A stretch of 64,000 bases of DNA from Morella rubra (Eukaryota > Streptophyta > Magnoliopsida > Fagales > Myricaceae), in NCBI GenBank assembly GCA_003952965.2, contig RXIC02000018.1, forward strand, positions 41,908 through 105,907, written 5' to 3'. Shown in pieces: positions 1 to 10,624 of the stretch. The notes under the pieces are model-generated. The model was not told the DNA's origin. It saw nothing but the letters and a program-made list of their open reading frames with translations, and did no database searches. Made by a program: the position numbers and the translations under genes. Positions within the stretch are counted from its first letter, which is position 1, and every line of letters starts with the position of its first letter.

Positions 1-1467
1 GTAGGCTGACTGTATCTTACGTTGGTGTTGGTAGGATGAGATGAAGGAGTTGGTCCTAATCCAACGCCGCGAATGCGACCATGTCGTTCTGGACCAATCA
101 CTTGTGCATATCGGTCAGATGGTGACCAACCGATGCTGCCATCCACTCTAAATTCGTCAGAAGTTTGTGAACTTCCTGAATCGTTCAGTCCAATCTCCTC
201 CATTCGCCTCTGAGAGAGTACAACGTACAATTAAATTTTGAATTAATATTCGCACATTGAAATCAATCTCCAATTGTAATAATGACATACTATTTTCTCT
301 GCTACGTCCGGATTTATTGGAGATCCGTCAGAACGCATATGGACAGTTTTATATAAATCCGCTCGATTGATTGGAACTTGTTTCTCTTTTTCCTGCATCA
401 CAAACACGAAATCGTGATGAAATTTTAAATTACAAATAAGAATGACAATGATAAGTACTATACTATTAAACAAACTAATGAAAGTACTACATACCAATTC
501 GTGAGCATAACGTGCGAAGCTCTTTGATCCTGCAGTGTGGACCGTCGTTTGGAGCGATCTATTTTGTTTTCCAGCATGACTTCGATGCTACATTAACATC
601 AAGACAGTTAAAATTAATAAGAAGTTATATTCATAAAAATTATAATACGAATAAATAAATGTCATACCCGTCCTGCATCAGAATACCAAAAATCGACTAA
701 TTTGCAAAATTGCTCCAAATTAACGTCTGTTGGAGCATTATTTTTCACATACTGAGGCGTAAAGGCCTCATCAAAATATTTTTGCTTTAAACTACACTTG
801 TAGTTCCTCCATTTCTCTCCTAAATCTTTGAGGAACCAGCTCTTGACAATATCCCCCAATGGAGGCTCGGGATTGTAAACCGTTTCTGCAAAATATACCC
901 CAACAGTTAGGTGCGTCAATTATTAAATTCATATAGTTGAATAACAATTGTGACAAAAACCAAAATTATACCGTCATGAGGCTCCAACAGTCCTCTTTTA
1001 TTGACATTGGGACTTTACGCCAATCCGCCGCATCTAGGGGGATTTGATTCGCAACACGGGCAACACAACCAGTGAATTTGTTAAATATTCCCCCTTCATC
1101 ACCCAATGGCTGCCCATTGCCATTGAATTGTACTGGAATCAATTCGTCTTCCTTCAGATTCCAGACGTCCGTCATCCGCGTGCCGCCACGCACTTTCCGG
1201 ACTTCAGTATGACCTGCACATTTAGCATGTGAAACTAAATCGAGTAACATATTAAACTTAGATTATCTCTATTGTGGTTATGAACATACCAATTATTTCA
1301 TTATCGTTCAAAGATTGATCATAGTCGGACGATGGCATCGTAGCCTGTTCTGAAGGATGCGCAGGTGGCTGTGACGGCGTTGCTTCTTGTGATGCCGTTG
1401 CTTCTTGCGATGGTGGCACAGGTGGCTGTGATGAAGAAGATATAGTCCTGAATCTCTTCCTCGTCAT
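1..1467 (-). pseudogene. Ptta/En-Spm (PF03004-type) CACTA accessory protein, multi-exon, truncated at left edge
   Basis: This reads leftwards from an ATG at 1467 (MTRKRFRTISSSSQ...), a Ser/Pro/Gln-rich N-terminus with QEAT repeats. The next exon, about 972-1232, contains RKVRGGTRMTDVWNL, a motif typical of plant En/Spm transposase proteins, followed by a DEGGIFNKFTGCVARV segment. The third exon, about 667-890, has VKSWFLKDLGEKWRNYK. A segment at about 520-600 reads like the conserved NR..L...VHTAGSKSFARYAHE block, and 330-400 gives KEKQVPINRADLYKTVHMR. The last piece seen (about 1-215) continues off the window. Splice sites between pieces are plausible (for example a GTATG donor near 1288), but I did not verify every junction. 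The protein is thought to be the DNA-binding accessory protein of CACTA elements. It may be a separate gene or the 3' part of one gene with the transposase. Confidence 0.65.
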
Positions 1468-1599
1468 TGTACCTATACAATGTTTGACATGCATAAAAGT
1501 GATTTCAATGTAAAATTGAACAATACAAAACACATTTCCTTAAACAAAACATCAACAAAACGAATATATGTAAATCTGAGCATGTAAGAAAAAAATATT

Positions 1600-2463
1600 T
1601 CAACAAAAACAGAGACATATTTGACATACCATAGGAAATTCCTGAGGTATATCTAGTGTTGTTCCTTCCACCTCATTTCTAAACCACGTCAAATCATCGT
1701 GTACATTCTCGAGGTTTTGCTCAACGTTGAAATTGTAAGGTTCATTTTCACAGTAGTCATCTATGTCGTCATCATTACCAGCATCAAACACATCTCTTGG
1801 TTTGGTCTTGACAACTACTTCCCAATTTGGATGTCTTTCATCTGCTACATAGTATACTTGAGATGCTTGTGGTGCCAAAATGAATGGATCATCGCTTAAT
1901 CGATCTCCAGTATGCACTAAACGCGAAAAATTAACAAGTTCGAATCCAAACTCATCAACTTTATATCCCCTACCAATAGCTGTGTCAACCCAATCACATT
2001 TGAATAGTACAAAACATTCTTCATCAAAATAGTTTAACTCAATGATACTTATAATTCGCCCGTAATATGTGGTGCCCCCTTCAACAGTCACACATACTCC
2101 ACTATTTTGAGTTGTTCTGCCTATTTCATTGTCTTTTGTACGAAATTTCACACCATTATATACATATCGGCTAAATGATCTAGCTTCGGGGTTTGGACCT
2201 TTAGCAAGCCATCGAACTCTATTTGGAAGTTGATGCTTCATCATCTCGTCCATATTTTGTACCTATTTTCCTCGAAACAACAAGTCAAGATTAAAACTAA
2301 TTGTAAGTTTCAAAGTAATCAGCCAATACAAAACATTTTAAACATAACACATACATAGTTTCGAAACCAGTCACAAAATTCATCCCTATGCATCTTATCG
2401 ATGACATAATCTGGTGGTCGACTACTACGGTTTCTTGCCTTCAATCGCTCCTTATGCATTCTA
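1600..2463 (-). pseudogene. CACTA transposase C-terminal part: DUF4216 domain exons
   Basis: An open frame at 1600-2253 encodes about 217 residues. It contains YYGRIISIIELNYFDEECFVLFKCDWVD, then a stretch ending GFELVNFSRLVHTGDRLSDDPF and SQVYYVADERHPNWEVVVKTKPRDVFD, which is the DUF4216 signature found at the C-terminal end of TNP2-type CACTA proteins. A small upstream exon at about 2357-2463 encodes MHKERLKARNRSSRPP...DEFCDWFRNY and ends at a GTATGTG donor, also typical of this position. A coding role in the transposase is inferred from the family. No function can be assigned to DUF4216 from the sequence alone. The frame itself is intact, unlike the upstream transposase, but the copy is treated as broken because its N-terminal part is frameshifted. 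Confidence 0.7.
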
Positions 2464-2546
2464 CACATCGACAATACAATTCTAAAAAATTAATTTCACC
2501 ATCGATAAAAACATGTTGAATGAAATAGTTAGAAGTGTAACATCAC

Positions 2547-5127
2547 TTACGTGCGAATTTGAATTAACTCATCGCAATTAAAAAGGATATATCGATGAGC
2601 CTGCATGCATGTTTTCATATCAAGACGAACAAATGATATTCCTCCCATAGTATCGTCTACATTTCTTGGTGATCTATTAAAGATCGTTGGGACTGATTCT
2701 AAATATCTTGAACAAAATGTTAAGCATTCATCTGCTATATATCCTTCAGCAATAGAGCCTTCAGGTGCGGCCGTGTTGCGAACATAAGATTTGAAACGGT
2801 GCATGCACCTACATCAATAATATTAGACTTTATTAAATACAACACGTGCAAAGAAACGTGATATAACATATCTCTATAATTCATATTACCTTTCAATAGG
2901 ATACATCCACCGAAGTTGAACCGGTCCACCCATCTTACATTCTGCAACCAGATGTACGACCAAGTGCACCATAACAGTAAAGAATGCAGGCGGAAATATC
3001 CTTTCAAGTTGACACAATGTTATAGGGATTTGAGCCTCAAGTCGATCTAAGTCCTCTATCCGTAATGTTTTGGAACAAATTTCTCTAAAGAAACATGCCA
3101 ATGAGATCAAAGGAGAACAAACCATGCTTGGCAATGATCTTCGTATTGCAATAGGCATCAAATGCTGCATCAAGATGTGACAGTCATGACTCTTCAAACC
3201 TATGATATTACGTTGTTGAAGCTTGACACAACGTGATATGTTCGAAGCGAAACCATCCGGAAATTTCGCATTCTTTATCACTTTTAGAAAGCATTCTTTC
3301 TCTTCGCGAGTCATTGAGTAGCAAGCACCAGGCAAATGAACCTTTCCTGCATCAGTGATCTTTGGATGGAGATCATGTCTTATTCCCATGCTTTGTAAGT
3401 CAAGACGTGCCTTATAGTTATCTTTTGTCTTCCCGTCCACATCTAACAATGTACCAATGATATTGTCCATTACGTTTTTCTCTATATGCATGACATCTAG
3501 ATTATGGCGTAACATGTTATCCTTCCAATAAGGCAATGTGAAGAAAATACTTTGCTTCTTCCATACACTTGACTCAAAATGTAAAAGTACCCTGTAATTC
3601 CCTGAAAATGTCATCACCGGTCATAAAATAGGGTGGTGGAGTCATTTCATAAGTACCGTCAAATGATCTTTGATCTCTTCTCCACCTATGATTTAATGGT
3701 AAGAACCGTCTATGCCCCATGTAGCAAAATTTTCTACCATTATCCAACCACCGTGACCAAGTCTGATACATACAACATGGACATGCAAGACGTCCCTTTG
3801 TACTCCATCCAGAGAGGTCACCATATGCAGGAAAATCGTTAATTGTCCACATCAATGCCGCACGCATCTTAAACATATCTTTCGTAGCAATGTCATAAGT
3901 ATCTAATCCAACATCCCACAACTCTTTTAACTCTAATATCAATGGTTCTAGATATACATCTATCTTGAAAGAAGGAGATTTCGGTCCAGGAATAAGTAAT
4001 GACAACATTAAAGATGAACGTTTCATGCACATCCAAGGAGGCAAGTTATATGGTACTAATATCACTGGCCATGTGCTATGACTAGTGCTCATGTTCCAAA
4101 AAGGATTAAACCCATCCGCTGCTAACCCAAGCCTAACATTACGAGGATCAGAAGCAAAATCAGCATACTGTGCATCAAATGCCTTCCAAGCTTGACCATC
4201 GGCCGGATGCCTTAACAACCCATCATTTGCACGTCCATCGTGATGCCATTTCATATGAGAAGCAGTTTTTGAGGACATGAATAATCTCTGCAAGCGGTGC
4301 TTTAAAGGAAACCACCGCAAAACTTTCATCGGTTTTTTCTTCGATCTCTTAGATGATCCACCTTCATTCGTGAGAAAATATTTCCCTCCCCATTGCCCTT
4401 CCATTTTGAAGCTCCGCACTTTGAACAAACTTCTAATTTCTCATTCTCATTCCAAAACAACATACAACCGTTTGGACAAACAGGAATCTTTTCATATCCA
4501 AGTCCTAACCCTTTCATGTATTTTTTAACTTCATAAGTGTCCTTCGGTAATTTTGCACCCGCAGGGAGCATATCACCCAGTGTTTGGAGTAACCACGTAA
4601 AAGAGGTATTACTCCATCCTCCCATGCACTTCAAATGATATAACTGTACAACAGCAGTTAACTTACTAAATTTTATGCACCCTTCATACAAAGGTTCGTC
4701 TGCATCTTTAAGCATGTCATAAAACTTTGCAGTATTTCAGTAGGAAGTGGATCTCGTTGTTCTCGTACATTATGGGATTGTGTTTCCGGTACTAATGGAA
4801 ATACCTCGTGTAATAGTTCATGCATCCCAGATGAGGGTTCACACATTTCATTATCCCCAACAGAAATAGAAGGATGACTAGATGCTGCCCTATCTCGCAA
4901 TTCACCATGCGCAAACCAATAATCGTAACCCGGAGACATCCCATATTGGACCAAATGATCATGTACCGTACTGATGTTATACCTCTTGTAATTGACGCAC
5001 TTTACACAAGGGCAACAAATTCTCTCATCACTACCCATACTCTTAGATGCAAAACCCAGAAACTCATTGACTCCCAACACATATTCACTTGTCCCGCGTT
5101 TCTTTTTCATCCAACTCTTGTCCATGA
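2547..5127 (-). pseudogene. TNP2-type CACTA transposase, broken by at least three frameshifts
   Basis: It starts at an ATG at 5127 (MDKSWMKKKRGTSEYVLGV), a transposase-associated domain with a CPCVKC cysteine motif. About 4726 a missing T moves the frame (ILQSF to YDMLKDADEP). The next block (4326-4715) has SKLTAVVQLYHLKCMGGWS and a CPNGC...CSKCG zinc-knuckle-like motif. Near 4390 the frame changes again into the catalytic core (3574-4428), with VRLGLAADGFNPFWN and GRLACPCCM. Near 3600 a stop and a third shift lead to LPYWKDNMLRHNLDVMHIEKNV and then a DUF4218-like segment (LCQLERIFPPAFFTVMVHLVVHL...GGPVQLRWMYPIER, 2886-3617). An intron (about 2810-2888) joins it to the last exon, 2547-2804 (SYVRNTAAPEGSIAEGYIADEC). 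The Asp residues in LAADGF and HNLDVMH fit the family's acidic catalytic residues. As written no complete transposase can be made. Confidence 0.85.
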
Positions 5128-5284
5128 GCGACAATAATAACTATATGAAATGCAACAAAAAAGATTATGCATAAGATTTAATGTTTTTCACATTTTATCA
5201 AGATTTTTCAATAAAACTAACATAAATTAATAAATAGACACACAACGAACAATCACCCAATTACCCCTAATCTCCAATCCACAG

Positions 5285-5480
5285 AACCAACAACAAATAA
5301 TAGTTAGCCCTACCCTCCGCCTTCCAACAAAACCCACAAACACCAACATCCAATAAATCCGAACCAACAACAAGTTAGTTAGCCCTACCCCCGCCTTCCA
5401 ACAGAACCCACAAACACCAGCATCTTCAACAATAGTTAGTTATTCCGTCCGCCTTCCAATAAAATCCACAAACTCTAATC
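5285..5480. repeat. Short tandem repeat in the CACTA leader, about three copies
   Basis: A unit of roughly 60-85 bp containing TAGTTAGCCCTACCC, CGCCTTCCAACA and AACCCACAAACACCA recurs three times with substitutions. It lies just upstream of the transposase start (minus-strand sense), so it would be in the transcript leader or a leader intron. No coding function is seen. Confidence 0.7.
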
Positions 5481-5714
5481 TCTAAAAAAAAAAGGAAAAA
5501 AGAACAAAAATAATTGACGAAGAGATTCAAAATACCACTGACCTGTGAAAGAGTAATATGTGAATGGCAAGTCACCTAGTGTCCCTCAATCACAGTTACG
5601 AAAACCACGGTAGTTGAGACTATTGAGTTCAACTGTGAAAGAAATTTAGAAAATAGATTTTTAATAAAGATACCTGGTCCAAAAAAAATAGTAAAAACAG
5701 CGGACTTTTGGACA

Positions 5715-6250
5715 TCAATAAATTCATACATTCAATTCATATATTTTCAGCAGCAGCAGCAACCAATTCATGCATGCACATTCATATATTTTCAACAATA
5801 AATTCATACATTATAATTCATATATTTTCAGCAACCAATAATACATTGATTAATTATATATTTCAGCAACCAATTCATACAAACCAATTCATATTCATAT
5901 ATTTCAGCAATAAATTCATACAAATTCATATATTTCCAGCAATTCATACATTTTATATTTTCAGCAACCAATTCATACAAAACATATATTTTCAGCAATG
6001 CAAAATTCATACAAAATACATTTTCAGCAATAATTCATACAAATTCATATATTTCAGCAACCAATTCATACATTTTTCAGCAATTCATACACATATATTT
6101 TCAGCAATAAATTCAACATTCCAATTCATATATTTCCAGCAACAAATTCATACATTTCATATATTTTCAGCAACCAATTCATACATTCCAATTACTATTT
6201 CTCATCAAAAAATTCATATATTTTCAACAACCAATTCATATAATAGTATA
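5715..6250. repeat. Degenerate tandem array of an ATTCATA...TTTTCAGCAA unit
   Basis: About twenty copies of a 25-30 bp unit made of CAATTCATACA, then ATATATTTTCAGCAAC, run head to tail with small indels. A long open frame on the plus strand (5,708-6,388) is only the translation of this array (repeats of NSYIFSA type) and is not a gene. The array sits between the transposase and the element end. Confidence 0.85.
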
Positions 6251-6539
6251 ATACAACAAGTCAACAACCAATTCATAAGTCAACACTCCAACAAAACCAA
6301 TCTCCAATCTCCAACAAAATCAATCTCCAACACAACAAACCCAATAATCCAATTCATAAGCCCTGACCTCCAATCTCCATATAATTAATTTCATTCATAT
6401 TTTATAAAATACAAAAATATATATTGAGTCTAAGTCACTGACCTGAACAGCAATGCAAAACCAACACAGTTGAATTATTTCGTAAATTTCTAACGGGGAG
6501 AGTTGAAATTCACGAAATTAAAAGGGGAGATTTGAAGTG

Positions 6540-6900
6540 CGAATGGAGGTGGGGCGCTGAAATTGGAGGGGGCGGGGGCTGGAGGGGGGGGTGAAACTCG
6601 GGGGGGGGGGGCTGAATCACGCTCGGGGGTGGCTGAAACTCACGGAGGGGTGGGGTTGACACTCACGGAGGGCGCGAGGCTGAAAATCGTGGAGGAGAGG
6701 CTGAAATTCTGAAGGGGCCGGGGGGCTGAAATCACAAGAGGAGGGGGGAGGTAAAATCGCGTGAGGGGGTGTTGAAATCGAGAAGGCCAGGAGGGATTTC
6801 CACGGTGGATATTTGGGCGGGCTGTTGAAATGGCGAATGGGGAAGGGGGATCTGAAATCGCGAAGGGGGGAAGAAATAAGGCGGATGGGGAAAACCCAAA
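6540..6900. repeat. G-rich minisatellite with GGGGCTGAAAT core, potential G-quadruplex
   Basis: The plus strand repeats a motif of G-runs followed by CTGAAATC or CTGAAACTCACG, spaced about 20-40 bp, with one run of about 12 Gs near 6,601-6,612. There are many sets of four or more G-tracts within 30 bp, enough for G-quadruplex formation on the plus strand. It is part of the CACTA terminal region. The minus-strand open frame here (6,617-6,913) is low-complexity Pro/Ser and is probably not translated. Confidence 0.75.
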
Positions 6901-6904
6901 ACGC

Positions 6905-7115
6905 GCGTTTCATTAAGTCTATAGCGGCGGTTAGTGACCGCAGCTATAGAAATCGCTGCCCGCCGCTATATCGACCGCTGCTACCTTGACTTATAGAGCG
7001 TTTGTGACCGCTACAAGACTGCCGCTATAGGTTTATTTTGGTCGCGTTTGAAATAAAGCGCCGGTATATAAGATATAGCGGCGATTTTGGTGACCCCACT
7101 AAAAGACCGCCGCTG
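6905..7115. repeat. CACTA subterminal palindromic motifs (TATAGCGGCGG / GACCGCCGCTATA)
   Basis: Variants of TATAGCGGCGGT and ACCGCCGCTATAG occur in both orientations at least eight times in about 210 bp. Such clustered short motifs near an end are the usual transposase-binding sites of CACTA elements. Binding is inferred. Confidence 0.75.
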
Positions 7116-8728
7116 TAGACCTGTTTTGTGTATGTTTCTATTTTTTTTTGGGATACAAATATATGAAAACATTGGACGTTACCGAAAAAAATGAGAAAGT
7201 GGCGCTGCACATCATTTGATGACTTGACATTAATGCTCAAATGCTTGAAAGAATTGAAGCTAAATTCTTCACGCAGATTCTAAAAACCAATGCAAATTCT
7301 TCTGCAAATTCTAACAACCAATGCAAACCTTTTCCTTTAATTGGAGGACAAAAAGCAAAGAATCAACACATTAACAAAAACAGCCAAGCTGGTGCCACAT
7401 TGCTTGGACCATGACCTGTCACCCTTCAATATAAGGCACCATGTAGATAAAGTGCAGGAACTTATGCTTTAGAATGTTCCTACTTTGCATGTGATATTCT
7501 ATACACTTTTAAAAATGAATCTAAAAACTGTCTGCATGAATAAATGAGAAAAAACAAAATGCCACACAGAGAAAGATTGTTTCAGTTAAGGCTCTTCTGT
7601 CATGTTGCACAAAATAGAGCTCTTTAGTTTGAGGCAACTTTAATTGCCGCTTAGGATATTGATAACTTGAAACAGTCCTCCAGCTTTCAGGTACCTTGAA
7701 TTAGACCTAGGACAATGCATAGTCAGTAGTAACAACACATTGCAGTGAGCAATACAATACATTAAGGAAAGTTGTTAATCAAGCATATTGGCAATCATCT
7801 ACATTGCCTGTTTTGCAAAAAAGACTGGTTTGAGCCAATTGTCGATAGCATTATTAATACCATGAAGTAGATGAAGATTAGCATATCTATCAAACAACTT
7901 TCAAATTGTAGATATTTGGCAATTAGAGAGTTTCAACTCTTTCTCTATGTTGGTTTCAGTCTACATATTTGAAACTTGGCAATTACAAAGTTAAAGTTGG
8001 ACAAAATCAACCATAACAAATAGCCGAAATGGAGTGGAAACTTCAAAAATATATAAACCTTTGATAACTGCATCACTTGATTCGTGTAAAAAACAGTTGA
8101 ACTAAATTTTAGTGTAGTTCATTTCTAGCATTGAAAGATTTACTATTCTATTAATTACACCTGGAATTGTACTCTTAAAATGAACATTACTTAACTGTGG
8201 AGCTATGGGTGGGGCTTCTAAAGGTACCTGTTTTTCACTTCTTAACAGCAAATTACTTTTAGGTAGCAAACTGAAGCATTTGCATATTGGATCTCTATGA
8301 TCATTGGTATTGTGTAAATAACTTACCCTTGGCTGATGGGTGCCTTAACTAATGTAAGGTAGTCGAGCTAGACATGACCTTTCTTTCTATGTCAACCTAT
8401 GTTTTCTATCTCCAGAGAAGTCTCAGATGGGAACTTGAGAATCCAGTGCAGATCAACCCTGGTATATGCAAAAATCTCTTTTGTAGGACAGAATGGGATG
8501 GGGTGAAGGGATTACTCGTAACCTGTTTATATAGGTGTACTTTCACATCACCTAGCGATCTAATAGAAGTGCATGCCTTATTACTCTAATCATGTCTGAG
8601 AGTGAGAGTTGCAGACTTATTAAATTCTAATATTGAATATATATAATTTTTATGCTAATACATATTACATTCTTAAAAATTGCTTCTCAGATTCGTTTCT
8701 GTTGGAACTACAAATTTCTTCAAATAAT

Positions 8729-8883
8729 TAACAAACAAATGATCAATCATATAAGCAATCTGTTTACATATTCGTTTTTTTTTTTTTTTTTTTTTCTGAA
8801 TTTATAGAGCAGAGATTGCAAATACTATCTCCATATGTTTTTGTATTGGCTAAACAAACACATGATCAATCATATAAGCAACA
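8729..8883. repeat. Pair of ~33 bp direct repeats flanking a T-run segment
   Basis: The sequence around AATGATCAATCATATAAGCAA appears at 8,729-8,762 and again, with few changes, at 8,850-8,883. Between them are 87 bp with a run of about 22 Ts. This could be an old insertion between duplicated flanks or a simple local duplication. Confidence 0.6.
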
Positions 8884-9296
8884 GTCTAATTGAAGCAACA
8901 ATGTTACTGAAGAAATGAGTTTGGGCAAGAAAAAAAAAAAAAAGCCTAAAAAACACAGCAACAGAGAGAACGCAGAGAAACACTTGAAAGAGAAAGAAGC
9001 AGATTAACTGCCATTTTCACAATCAATGGGCGTTCACTCAAGTCCAATCGCATAGAGAGACAGAGAGAGACAGTTGCAGATTTTGAGATCTGAGAATCGA
9101 TCTCCAATCAGGAAATCAACAAATCGGTGAAATCAGAGTTGTTCAAGGGAAAAACAACTCTCTTGGCTGCGATCACAGCGGCGGGTAAGAGGCGCCGTGA
9201 CTGAGGAGTTATTGAAGCTAGAGTGACTGGAACACTTAGGGCTCTCTGTCTTGCGTTTCGAGTTGAATTTCTCCTCTGTGGTTTTGCAGCTTTAGT

Positions 9297-9511
9297 TGGT
9301 GTTCGGGTGTGGAAATTTCCACCCCCAAAATTTCTACACTCATTACAAAATTATAAAATAATTTCTCTCTTCATATCAATTTATTTATTTTTATTATAAT
9401 ATTCATTTAAATCTTCTCTCTCTTCACTTTTTCCTCCAATTCCATAAAATATCTTTATTTTTCACAAACCTAAAATCCCAAAATTTCTACTGCCAAACAC
9501 CCCCTCAACAT
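9297..9511. mobile_element. MITE-like inverted repeat, about 215 bp
   Basis: The left end reads GGTGTTCGGGTGTGGAAATTT, and the right end, reversed, reads GGGGGTGTTTGGCAGTAGAA. The two ends match at most positions, and the inside is AT-rich with TCTCTCTTCACTTTTTCC, a segment shared with the element at 27,849-28,200. The family therefore looks like the Tourist/Harbinger-like group in this window. No clean target duplication was found. Confidence 0.45.
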
Positions 9512-10624
9512 TCCCTTCGTTAGCCATAGCTCAAGGCAAACATCTCCTCATCCTGCTGCTGCTCGTACAGTTGCTAGAGATGCCTTCTTTCATGTCAACA
9601 GAGGAGGGGGAAAAATCGAAAAACAGACCAAAGTCAGCTTTCGTCAAGTGAAATGACCATATTCACCTTCAACTAACTCAACGCAGAAGAAATCAATCGA
9701 ACTTTTTTGTCTATTCACAAGCCCTTCGAATTTAATTCACTGACAGTGTGGGCCACATGTTTTACACAAATCCATTTTACCCTTTTCCTTTTATGTCCTC
9801 AACGCAGTAAAGTAAGATACTTCAGTAATTTATCATCAGTTTGACTACGGTAAATTTGGAAAAAAATTAGTTGCATCCTTCATTTCAACATGTTCGATTT
9901 GAGTAGATAGAAACTTGAATGCAATTTTCAAAAATTCAGCGAAACGAACATACCCATAGTTTACAATGCAAAACCGTAAAAATTATATTTTCTCTAAAAA
10001 ATTTTAGCCTGAAAGGGCTATAAGTTTTGCGATTCAAGTGTCATCATAATTTATTCACTGCCTTGACCCTCTACCTGTGCCTTAGATTTCCATCTATGGG
10101 GTGAAGTTCCATGGAGATAAGTCAAGTTGGATCCAGTTGACAGGCACGGATTTCTCTAAAAGAAAGTTCTTCAACTCATTCACTAGGAAAATTGCCCGGG
10201 TAAAAAAGCCCTGTTTTATGTTTTATGTTTTATACGATAAGCTACACATAAATTACAGCAACTTATACCCTCTGCTAAGGACAAAAAAAACTGCAGCAAC
10301 TTATTCAACTTCTACGGACAAAGCCAAAAAAAACGGTGGTTAAGGGAAAATAACGGGACAGCGAGGGAAGATTTCGGTATTAAAATTTCAGTCCATCAGG
10401 TCCTAAAAGGTTTTGATGTTGCCAACACCATTAAACAATATATTAATGACTCAATTTTTATTTTTTCCTTTCTTTTAACTGCACCATTAATACAGTGACT
10501 AATTCCATTTGGATTGTTGATGAGATTTATTAATGTGTTGGCAACATTATAATACTCTCTTAGAACCTGTTAAAATTGAAGCTTTAAAACCGAAACTTTT
10601 GGGATTGATGGAATACCAAACATA

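Larger units (their letters stand above)
1..7135 (-). mobile_element. CACTA (En/Spm) DNA transposon, decayed, left-truncated by the window edge
   Basis: The minus strand carries, in order, a transposase-associated domain, a TNP2-type transposase, a DUF4218-like segment, a DUF4216 segment and a Ptta/En-Spm-type segment. This is the usual gene set of plant CACTA elements. Upstream of the coding part lie a tandem leader repeat, a T(A)TTCATA-type repeat, a G-rich repeat and palindromic GCGGCG/CGCCGC subterminal motifs at about 6,905-7,115, as expected near a CACTA end. I could not find an intact terminal CACTACAAGAA-type sequence. The right boundary is set only by where the subterminal motifs stop (7,115-7,135). 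The other end lies outside the window. The transposase frame is broken several times, so the copy is probably non-autonomous. Confidence 0.8.
7136..10624. other. Intergenic region between the CACTA element and HY2
   Basis: I see no gene in this 3.5 kb. Open frames are short, and none resembles a known family. It contains a long T-run near 8,778-8,798 flanked by a direct repeat, a MITE-like inverted repeat at about 9,297-9,511, and a stretch at 8,930-9,290 of higher GC with GA-rich tracts that looks like a former gene leader or promoter. The 3' untranslated region of HY2 should occupy the last few hundred bases before 10,624. Confidence 0.6.

Noticed and set aside
5708-6388. 226-codon open frame on the plus strand
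   Set aside because: It is the translation of the ATTCATA/TTTTCAGCAA array (NSYIFSA-type repeats), with no domain, so it is repeat DNA.
6617-6913. 98-codon Pro/Ser-rich frame, minus strand
   Set aside because: It follows exactly the G-rich minisatellite and would sit in the transposon leader; no support as a protein.
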